64,000 bases of DNA. Origin: Siphonodentalium dalli. Lineage: Eukaryota; Mollusca; Scaphopoda; Gadilida; Siphonodentaliidae. The notes beneath the pieces were generated by a model. It saw nothing but the letters and a program-made list of their open reading frames with translations. It did not search any database and was not told the origin of the DNA. The stretch covers positions 112,385,195-112,449,194 of the forward strand of contig CP136065.1 in NCBI GenBank assembly GCA_032622095.1, given 5' to 3'. Position numbers and translations under genes: made by a program. This document shows, piece by piece, positions 39,201 to 51,200 of this stretch. Each line of letters starts with the position of its first letter. Position 1 is the first letter of the stretch.

Positions 39201-42200
39201 GGTTTTCGCAAAAATTCAGGAAGCTCCCATCATGAAAGGGTTAAATGAGTTAACTGACCTCATAACTGATTTGTGACTGATTTGTGAGCACTACCTCCAC
39301 ATGGTGGTCACTCAAACATGCAAACACTCGGAGGGTCGACATTAGCTCACTTCGTCAGTCATAATATACTGGATATACTTGTAAAATCTGGCATTGGATT
39401 CTTGAGATACAGTGTACTATGTCAAGGGGATCTTATCTATTTTTAAGTGTTTATAAATGCATATCAAATTCCAGCTGAACAAATAGAATACTGTTTAGTT
39501 ACTATCTAGCAGACCAGTACGGTCTTCAATTTTAAACAGAGGAAGTATTTTACCACTGCAATTAAAAATTTAGGACTTACTTAACTTTTAAGTGCAACCA
39601 CGAAAACATAACATAAATTGACAAAATAAAACACGTATCTTAATAGGGAACCTTATATCGAATGATTTGTGGATGGCATAATGATTTATTTCACAAGGGT
39701 CAAAGGCCCAAGTAAAACATTTTCTGATAGAAATCAGTCAATTATTCTGGCATCAATGCAAGCACGTCAACATGAAGTACTTCTATCTTGAGTTCTAAGC
39801 AAGGGAAATGGCAATAATGTATTCAATTCAATAGGAATCCTTTAAATAACTGTGCTTGACGTGTGGAGTAAGATAATCTGTAACGTACCTGAGCAAGAGT
39901 ATAATCAGAAGCACATGCTGCCTGGAGGCCCTCTACACCACTGATTCCAATACCAACATGTGCTGCTTGAATCATTCCGACATCATTGGCACCGTCACCA
40001 ATGGCCAGCGTAATGGCCTTCACCTGATTCTTAACCAGCTCAACCAAATCTGCCTTTTGACTAGGAGACACTCTGAAGTGAAATAGAGAGGCATTGACTT
40101 AGAATGTATATAATGCAAGTTTCATTACTCTCAAATGACTCTGTAGATCAACTTGGAGAGGGGATAATTTCATACAGTATGGTCAATGGACAGATAAGGA
40201 ATGCGGAAAGTTTAAGCAATACCAGAGGTCAACCCAAAGAGCCATATGCAAAGACTAAATTCAAAGATGGCTGTCGGCAGCCATGTTTTTCATAAAAAAT
40301 AAAACTGATGGATACAAAAATTCAAAACTGCTCATATATTATGGGTATCACAAAACTAACTCCCATCTAGAGATGACCCTGAAGATCCATATCAAGTTTG
40401 GTGATGATCGAGGCCTGTAAACATGCTGAAGGATTTAGTCATGAAAAGAGTAAAATCCAAGATGTCCAGCGAAATTTGGAAAAATTGATGGCTCCCAACT
40501 GATGATCACCGCGAAGATCCATATTTAGTTTGGTGAAGATCCATATTAAGTTTGGTGATGATTGGATGAGAGATGTTGTCTGTAGGGTGTGCCAAAGGAT
40601 TTAGTAATGCAATGACTAAAATCCAAGATGGCTACCACCGGTAGCCATGTTTGGCTACCACCGGTAGCTATGTTTTTAATAGAAAATCGTTCAAATTTGA
40701 TAGTTCCCCTTTGGAGGCGATCCTAAACATGCCAGTTAATTTTCAAAGCAATTCTGTAATAAATGCAGGATGCAGGGTGTGCCCATGGACTCATATTTGA
40801 AATCCAAGATAGCTGCTGGCAGCCATGTTTTTTTTAACAAATTTCGATAAAAATGGGAGGTTCCCATGAAGAGGTCACCCCGAAGATTCAAACGAAGTTT
40901 GTTGATGATCAGATGAGAGATACACGCAAGTTGAGCTAATATCTATAATAGATTAAAGTTTAGCAAGGGAAGCCTAACTTCTTAGTATAGCGTTTGTAGA
41001 GTTGAGTCTCGTTAAGTTAATTGCTTGTTAAGTATGATAACTTAGGTAATAAGTATTTGGTATACTTCACTATGTTTATAGTTTAGTAGGTTTACTGATT
41101 TCGCTTGGGTTAAGGTCTTCAGGTGTTTGTCACGATCAGCAATCAATAATTTTTATCTGAATAAGTGGGACGAGGTCTTGTGCTCGCGTTTATATAGAGA
41201 AATTCCGGATGACCGGGTGGTGACCTTTGGTCTGACCTTGACCTTAACCTTGACCTTGGTTTGTTAGGTAAAGGTTACATGTGCTTTTAGTTTTTGGCAA
41301 AGGTTACATGTACTTTTAGGTGAGTGTAAAAGTTCACGTGCATGTTTGTCTGTGATGTCACAATGGATTATAGTATATATAAGAGTTGAGTGTCATATAT
41401 ACTGCATAAATAACTTTTGGTTACTTCAAACTGACTTTTTGGTCATTCAATTTCGAAAGTCGATTGAGAAGTTAATGGAACTTTTAAGGGGATTTCCCGG
41501 TTTGGTACTTTCCGTGACGTCACAATACGTTTTGGGAACGTACTGTGAATTGAGTTTGAATGTATACAATTGTGGTGTTTGCGGCGGTTGTTTTGCCTAG
41601 TAGATGTTTTGTTTGCGTTCCAAGTGTTATGTTTAGAGATATTCAGCCGTGGTGGGCATGAGTAAATGTATAAACTTAGTTTTCCGTAGCTGTTTGTGTG
41701 GGAAGGTGCATGGTATCCATTTTCAGTGTCACGTGGTTGTGTTTCGTCTAATTGTTTGTGCGTGGGAGTGTAGGTCAAGGTCAATCGTCATGTGATGTAT
41801 TGTGACGTAGTGTGTTTTGGGGGAAATCCTGTTTTGGGATTTGTGCGTGTGTTGGGTCAATTCTCTGGTAGTAAACGGTTCGTTTGAGTACAGATGTAAG
41901 ATTTTTACATTAATTGGAGAGACGACGGATGTGCTTGTGTGCACTAGCATTTATGTTAGGAAGAGTTATATTTTAGAATGTAGACGGGGCATTGTTTGTC
42001 CGATTTCGTTCATGTTCTAGAATTATGTCTTCATGTGCTTGGGGGCTTGCGTAGGGTATGTTATCCGATTTGTTCCGCTTCCATTGGCTATATGTCAACC
42101 ATCTACCCTTGAGTACGATGTATGTTGACTGGCCTGTCGTCAGACCCTCATATGTTTCGGGGGTCATTTTCTCTTCGAGTAACGCAGGTGACTACGTGGA

Positions 42201-45200
42201 ACAGGTTGTGTACGAAGAAGAGATTAATATTATTCACCATAAGGTGTCTGACCTGTTCATGCCCTCTGGATATTTGGTCCTTAGTTGGAAAATCAAGTTT
42301 TATATTGTTTCGCCGACGTCGAGTATTGTGCTCGATGTCTGAGTCAGTGTTTGAGACATGTGACATGATGTGAGTGGTAGATGTGTGTGCTGGCTAGCTT
42401 TAGTGAGCATTTGGTATATCCCTAATGTGTTGTTGGATTCTTGTTGTAAGAGTTTAAAAAGATAGGTGATGGGTCCTGGCCTTGTATAAAGGACGTTTGT
42501 GAAGGGGGATATTGGTCTTCATGTGTTGAGGTGTATCATGTTTTCTGGTGGGATGTGATAGGACACGCCTTCGTTTTGCGTTCCTATTATCCTTGTTCGA
42601 GTTTGGTTCACCTGTGTCGGATTGTTCCGACTTATGTGTCTGTGGTGAGCTGTAAATCGTTGGATGATTGTGCGGGTGTTATTTGTGTAGTCATATAGTA
42701 AGTAGTCGGGGTGATTAGTTACAAGATTAAAGTTTAGCAAGGGAAGCCTAACTTCTTAGTATAGCGTTTGTAGAGTTGAGTCTCGTAAGTTAATTGCTTG
42801 TTAAGTATGATAACTTAGGTAATAAGTATTTGGTATACTTCACTATGTTTATAGTTTAGTAGGTTTACTGATTTCGCTTGGGTTAAGCTCTTCAGGTGTT
42901 TGTCACGATCAGCAATCGATAATTTTTATCTGAATAAGTGGGACGAGGTCTTGTGCTCGCGTTTATATAGAGAAATTCCGGATGACCGGGTGGTGACCTT
43001 TGGTCTGACCTTGACCTTAACATTGACCTTGGTTTGTTATGTAAAGGTTACATGTGCTTTTAGTTTTTGGCAAAGGTTACATGTATTTTTAGGTGAGTGT
43101 AAAAGTTCACGTGCATGTTTGTCTGTGACGTCACAATGGATTATAGTATATATAAGAGTTGAGTGTCATATATACTGCATAAATAACTTTTGGTTACTTC
43201 AAACTGACTTTTTGGTCATTCAATTTCGAAAGTCGATTGAGAAGTTAATGGAACTTTTAAGGGGATTTCCCGGTTTGGTACTTTCCGTGACGTCACAATA
43301 CGTTTTGGGAACGTACTGTGAATTGAGTTTGAATATATACAATTGTGGTGTTTGCGGCGGTTGTTTTGCCTAGTAGATGTTTTGTTTGCGTTCCAAGTTT
43401 TATGTTTAGAGATATTCAGCCGTGGTGGGCATGAGTAAATGTATAAACTTAGTTTTCCGTAGCTGTTTGTGTGGGAAGGTGCATGGTATCCATTTTCAGT
43501 GTCACGTGGTTGTGTTTCGTCTAATTGTTTGTGCGTGGGAGTGTAGGTCAAGGTCAATCGTCATGTGATGTATTGTGACGTAGTGTGTTTTGGGGGAAAT
43601 CCAGTTTTGGGATTTGTGCGTGTGTTGGGTCAATTCTCTGGTGCACACACATCTACCACTCACATCATGTCACATGTCTCAAACACTGACTCAGACATCG
43701 AGCACAATACTCGACGTCGGCGAAACAATATAAAACTGGATTTTCCAACTAAGGACCAAATATCCAGAGGGCATGAACAGGTCAGACACCTTATGGTGAA
43801 TAATATTAATCTCTTAATATCTATAATAGTTTTCATCAATTTGCAATAATTGAATTTCATTCTATTGTCACATACCTACAACATATCACAGCTTTACAGG
43901 ACAAGGCAAGGTCCAGGAAGTTCTGCTTACACTCACACGACAAGGCATATTTTAGAGTCTGAAATAAAAAGATACCCATGTTAATGAAAGTGTCACTGAA
44001 TCTCAACTTGGGAAGAAGTAAATTTTTTGCTGAGCAAAGAATAGCATGATAAAGAAGAAGGAAAGTAAACTGGAGGTCACCCCGAAGATCCATATGAAGT
44101 TTGGAAATGATCGGATGAGGGATGTGGTCTCTATGGTGCACCAAAGGATTTAGTCATACAAAGAGTCAAATCCAAGGTGGCTGCTGGCGGCCATGTTTTT
44201 CAATAAATTTCAGTCAATATAGGAGGCTCCCATCTAGAGATCACCCCGAAGATCCGTATGAAGTTTGGTGATGATCGGATAAGGAATGTGGTGTCTAGGG
44301 TGCACCAAAGGATTTAGTCATACAAAGAGTAAAATCCAAGATGGCCACCAGCGGCAATGTTTTTCAACAAATTTCAGTCAAAATAGGAGGCTCCCATCTA
44401 GAGGTCACTCATGCAAAGAGCAAAATCCTAGATGGCTGCCAGCGGCCACGTTTTTCGTTGAAAATTGTTCAAATTTGATAGTTCCCATTTGGAGTTTCTA
44501 AACACGACGTGGTGAAATATATTCTACGCATCAATGGTGATTTTCTTGATGTATTCTTTGAAGCGATGAACCCAGTTAGGTGAGTTCAGTTCTTTAAACA
44601 ATGTATTATTATATCTAAAGTAAAACATCCTTCTATATTTTAAGCTCCCATCTACAGGTGATCACAATTGTCCATGCTAAATTTAATGAAAGTGTCAATG
44701 ACACTGTAGCTCAACTTGAATTGGGGATAATTTCATGTGCTACAGTCAATAGTGATTAGGAATGCCGAAAGTTTAAATGTCTAAGTAATACTAGATGGCT
44801 CCCATCTAGATGTCACCCCGAAGACAGCGGCCATGTTTTTCCATTGGAAATCAGAAAAAATGGGTAAGCTCCCATCTAGAGGTCACCCCGATGATCCATA
44901 TGAAGTTTGGTGATGATCGGATGAGAGATGTGACCTGTTGGGAGTGCTAAAGGATTTAGTCATGAGGATCCATATGAACTTTGGGGATGATCGGATCAGG
45001 AATATGACCTCTTGAGAGTGCCAAAGGATTTAGTGATACAAAGAATAAAATCCAAGATGGCCACTGGCAGCTATGTTTCTTAATAGAATTCGGGAAAAAT
45101 GGTAAGCTTCCATCTAGAGGTCACCTGATGATCGATATGCAGTTTGGTAAAGATTGGTAAAGATCGGGCGAGGGATGTGGCCTGTAGGGTGTGCTAATGA

Positions 45201-48200
45201 ATTCAAAACTGAAATCCAAGATGGCCACTGGCAGCCATGTTTTTCAATGAAATCCGGACAAAATGGTAAGCTCCCATCTAGTGGTCACCACGAAGATCCC
45301 TATAAAGTTTGGTGATAATCAGATGAGGGATGTGGCCTGTAGGGTGTGCCAAAGGAAATTGTTGATGGCAAAGCTCAATCTTTACCAAGTAGGGTGTGCC
45401 GATGGATTCAAATTTGAAAACCATGATTGCTGAAGGCGGCCATGTTTTTCATCGAAATTAGGAAAGATTTGACAGCTCCCATCTATAGGTCACCCTGAAG
45501 CTACATATGAAGTTTTGTGATGATCGAATGAGGATGCGCCCTGTAGGTTGTGTCGAATGAAATTGTTGATAGGCAGACGTCTGGATGCATGGACCCCAAC
45601 CCATGGCAATAGCTCAAACTTTACGTTTGAGCTAAAAATGAAACAGGGATAGTGATATGTCGGATTTATGACCATTTTTATCACAATGGTGCTCAGATAC
45701 TAGTTACAACAAGGCATAATCGCAAAGATGGCTGACTTCAGGCCTACCATTAAAAAAACAGCTTACATTACAGTTTCCAACATACTTGGGATTCCAATAA
45801 TTACAAGCAGTCGTGGACAGCAGTATAGCCTGCCTAGGTGGGCAAAGTTGAGGATGGGCATGCTAAAAAATTAGTAAAATCAGTTGATACTGTTTGAGAT
45901 TGGTTAATATTTTTTCAGTTCAGACTAAAAACCCAAAATTCTGATAAGTTGCCAACTGTGGCTTCCTAACATCACCATTAACCTCTTCGCTGCTGTGACG
46001 TCCGTAACTATTACGGACGTAAAAGTGCACGCCGTGTGCTATATGGTCCGTAGGTACTACGGACCTACTTCAGCACAGTAGCAGTAAGCCATTATACATA
46101 ACTGGAACTCAGAGATTGGTGCATCGGAATAACTGTATCTCGAAGTTTCAAACAGTGTATGATGTTCCATGATTGTGAACGATAATAGCATTTCAACTGA
46201 GTCAGTTTTATGGTTTTTGTGGTATTCCCGTTATAGTTTCCCATTGGAAAATGGCAATAACGTCAACAGCCCAGCACACGACGTCATAACGTCATTTAGC
46301 AGCGAAGAGGTTAAAGCAGACAGCTTATGAAAAGAGAAAAAAGCTTAATTAGATACCTGGCCATCAATAATCAAAGCCACATCATTTTCATCCCTCAGCA
46401 AATCCCCAAACTCTTCAACATTCTTTCTGAGAATTTCTCTAGTTCCCTAGAACAGCAAAAGAATAGTGCATTTTTACAACTATTTTAGTGACAATTATTG
46501 TTTCAAAAATGTTAAGAGTATTAATCCTGTGACAACTGAATACTGATGAGCAATTGCTTGATTCCAATTGATTCATTTGTAGAAATGCTTACCTTTAGCA
46601 GTTTGTTGAACTTATTAGATAAACGTTCATACGAATGAGCACAAACGTGTTTAACTGCCTGTTGTCTGCTTATGTAATCTGATTATCCCTCCTAATAATG
46701 AACATATTATTCAATTGTATGCTTTAATAAATACATGGGCAAATCTATTCAGTAAACAAGAGGGTTAAATCATCTCTTGCCACAATATATTTATGCAAAC
46801 TCTGATTTGGTTACAAAGAATTTAAGCTTGGAATTATGTAACAATCATGATTTGTACTAGAGTGAACTCCTCACAGAGGTGATGTGATTTCTTATTACCC
46901 TCTTAGGCCTGATATCATCATTATTAGACAGTGCCTGAATGGTATTAGATGTGTCGATGACACCACATCTATAATGGACATTAAGTCCATAACAGTTTAT
47001 TATCAATGAGATTCCTAAGTTTTTTCATGATGACAGGAAAACAATTTCCTGTCATCATGAAACGAGAGGCCGATCACGATCGGCAGATGTTTAACCCATA
47101 CCTTGGCGATAGCGATTAGCTATTTTTATAAATTTTATAAATCCTTACATCAACCTTTTCATGAGTGCTAAAGTTTCAACAATTCACACTTAATATAGTG
47201 ATCATGTGAAAAATATTTAGTTATCACATTGTGTCAACAGGATTGGCGGAGGATGTTAATATTTTTAAGCAAATAACCAAATGACCCTCACTATGCAGGT
47301 TAGGGGTGTGTTCTCGTCAACTATGCCTAGAACTACATGTATAAACATAATCAATGGAAATATTTGAGTTATCAAATCGGATAGAATAGGGTTAATCTTA
47401 CCCAAACTAATGAACTGATAAACACAAAATAGTCTATACAAAGCATGTCATTGGATTTAGAAACCCATACAACAAGTCAGTCTCAAGAATACCAGCACCA
47501 TTAATATTACCCTGGAGCCCAAATGCAATTGAGGGAATTTCAAAATAAAACATTTCCTCTAATGATGATATACAATTGGTGATTTATTGAAACCCTTACT
47601 GAACCTGGATCAAAGTGAAAGGGATAATATTATATCTGTCTATCGCATAATATGTGTCTATGGAATGGTTTAATTTTAATCCCAAATCCATGCAAATCAA
47701 AAGTGGATCACCATCAACCTGGACATAATAAAGGAGAATGATCAAATGAAAAGCATCAAAACCATATGATGTGTGGAGAGGGTTAATCATTTGCAATGAC
47801 ATCATATCATGGAACTGAGGAATGTGTGGATTAATTTTTGTCGAAGAAAAGACAACAGTGTATGTAAACAACAATGTCTGTAAAACATCCCTATAAAGTA
47901 ACAATGGACTATTCCAATTTAATATTTTAGAATAGGTGTCCTATAGTGTGTACATAAACTTTAGTAATGAACCTATTTCAGCAAAGGGGTTAACTTAATA
48001 TTGCACAGAAAACAGAACTCCACCAGATAGCCATCAATCAATTTGACATTATGATAAACAAATCCCACCAGCCAGCAGTACCACTATCAGGCTTTATAGC
48101 ATGTCATATCGTATGTCCACAGTGACAATTAACTCATTTCAATTACACACATGGTCTGTGAGATATGTTCTCTTAAAATTCCCAGCAGTAATTACTTGAA

Positions 48201-51200
48201 TTATAAAGGGTCATAACTCTGTTAAAATATATCGGATCAAACCCATATTCGAACTCGATCTGTATTTAGGGGTGATAAATTCATATACCATATTATTTGG
48301 TGTTGATCAGATGAAAAATGTTTTGAGTCATAGCAGCTTGGGTGAATTCTAAGTAAACATAAGAGTGAAAAGGGTTAATTAAAACAATACCAAAAACCAT
48401 ACAGACGAAGAACGTGCTAAGAAAAACCAAGGTAAGAAATATGAGGCAGATCAGAAGAAATATGTTCAACTTATTGCATTGGATAGCATGTGTGTAAAGG
48501 GTTAATTATTTTCTAAACCGATCAACCAATCAATACCAAAAACTATACAGATGAGGGGTGTGTCATCATAAACCTACATATCAAATATGAACACAATCGG
48601 ACAAAATATACTTCGGTTATAGCATCGGATTTTTGTTTTGTTAATTTTATTTTCGAAAAAAGGGTCATAACTCCTTTAAAATAAATTGGATCAAACCCAT
48701 ATTCGAACTCAATCTGTATTTTGGGCTCTGAAACTCGCATACCAAATTTGGTTCCAATCAGATAAAAATTGTTTGAGTTATGACAGCATGCGTGAATTTG
48801 AAGTCGAAAAAGGGCCATAACTCCGTAAAAAAAACTCGGATCAAACCCATATTTGAACTCGATCTGTATTTTGGTCGTCCGAGAAACTCATATACAAAAT
48901 TTGGTTCCGATCGGATAGAAAATTTTTGAGTTATCGCACCATGCGTAAAGTGTCTACAGACAGACAGACAGACTGACGGACGGACGGACGGACGGACGGA
49001 CGGCTCGACAGACGGACAGACGCACGCACGGACGGACGCACGACGAGTGGTCAATCCGGACGTCGACATTATGTTTACCATACTATGGTATGGGTAAACA
49101 TAAAAACTTAGGAATCACATAACAACTTGTGAGATTGCCTGTAGGTTACTGGTATTAGTCGGTCACTCCTGGTTGTTCAAGTGATAGAATGATAAGTTAG
49201 TATCAAAAGTATGGGATTACTCACATCTAGACTACCTTCATTGATTATCAGTTGTTGCATGGACTGGGTTAATAGCTTACAGGAAAAACCTGGAATAAAT
49301 ATAACAACTATTACATCAGAGACGCAGGGGTCGAGTTTTGTTGGCTTCTTTAAACATGGGCTTAGATTAAAGATGTATAAACCATAATATTTGAACAATA
49401 AAAGTGCCATAACTCTAGTTAAATAGGCGGACCATTCAGGACCAAGCTGGTTTACAAACTTGAAGAAGAATATCTTGAGCATGTTTCATATAATATATGA
49501 ACAGAATCAGTTGATATTGATTATTTCTCCAACAAGCAGAATAAATGTTTAATTTTACAAAGTCCTAGATATTTGAGGTAGAGCTGATTCATTGACTGCA
49601 GCAGTTTATCATGGATGTGAGTTGCAGGCCAAATATGTTTTGATGCCATAGATAATTATTTGAGTTACATACAATCATACAGAGAATCATGGGAGAAAAA
49701 TGAGACCCGTTTTTTCTCATTGGTGCATGATATGTCTATATCACATGAAACCCCTATTATATCATTAAAAAAGACATTTACATATTTCCTTATCTCTCAG
49801 TCATTTTGTTGGCGCAATGCCAAGTGATATGTAACTAATTTACACGCGCCGCATCTTTACATTGATTGAGGCAGATTAATACTATTTCGAAAAGCCGCAC
49901 ATGACACTAACACCAGAAAGTGCAAAATGATAGCTTTGTTCATTAAAGTTAAATTCTTGTCCAACTTTGTTGCACTAACGAAAAAAGACACAAAAACAAA
50001 GAGGCAAATTGCGGGACTATGTTTTCCATCACCAGCCCAGAGCGCACAATACTGTCATATACATTTGTGACGTGTTTCAGCCAACACTGTAATGTATGCA
50101 TTTTTCAGCTTCTTTTAAGAAATTTGATTTGCTAAAAAGGCATAAAACTCTAGTTTTTTTTAATGTGATATACAAGATCTTCAACTCGTTATGTCAGGAT
50201 ATAAAATTTTATGAAACTCGTTTCATAAATTCTTATATCCCAAAATAACTTGATGGAGATCCTATGTATCACTTAGTAGACACCTTTAGGCCACAGAAGT
50301 ATCTTAATAATGTAGTATAAGACAACTTGGAACACTAAAATGAGGCTAAATAGTCATCTTTCAAGTTTATTCCATACATGTTTGAAGAATTACTTAATTA
50401 AACCCATTACTTCTTTCAGTGTTTACTCGCTGAAATTATGTATACAATGCATCTGTGCAGAGGAGAGAAGCCTCCAGGCGAGATATTACAAATTCAATGA
50501 TTAATTTTGTTGTAAATGAAAGTGAAAGCTGGCCATGAAAAGACAGACAAATTTTTAACAGGTCTACCTGTATCAATGAATAATGAATCCCGGACATTTC
50601 CCCACCGGACATTTCCCCACCCGCACTTGAAATGGCAAAGCGGACATTTCCCCACCCGGACATTTACCCACCGGACATTTCCCCACTTTCAAAATATCAA
50701 AGCGGACATTTCCCCACCGGACATTTACCCACCTGTTGACTGTTACTAGGGGCGTGTGGTATATTGACTCATACTATGGGTATGTGTTAAAATCAAAGTT
50801 TATTTCAATGAACGAAATTATATGCATATACACAGCAATAACAATAAATAGTAACGATACACTTAATCTTTCTTGACTCTGATCGAATGGCCAATGATGC
50901 TCCCTTCTTCCGCTCGCCTCGATGACGACTACAGGGACCTCCGGCAGATCAACGGAGTCCCTGTTAGCTGTAGTGATGTCGTCTGTCTCCAAGCGGGCCG
51001 GGTTGTCTGGGCGTCTCTCAGACAAGTCCGACCTACTGGCTGCGACACTTGACGGCTGGACCACACAGGGAGGGGTGACCGGCAGATCAACGGTCACCCC
51101 CTTCTTCTTTTTCCATTTCGCTCGTCGATCAGCGTCCCTTTTCCTTCTTGAAGGCGTCTTTTTCTTTGTGGGTCCCTTCTTCCCACTCTTCATTGGACAG

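Noticed and set aside
41346-43860. Pairs of 94-157-codon frames around the composite element as genes.
   Set aside because: They recur on both strands because the DNA is directly and inversely repeated; composition and the TG-rich wording do not look coding.
48758-49081. Serine/valine/arginine repeat frame (VRPSVRPSV type).
   Set aside because: Translation of the ACGG microsatellite.
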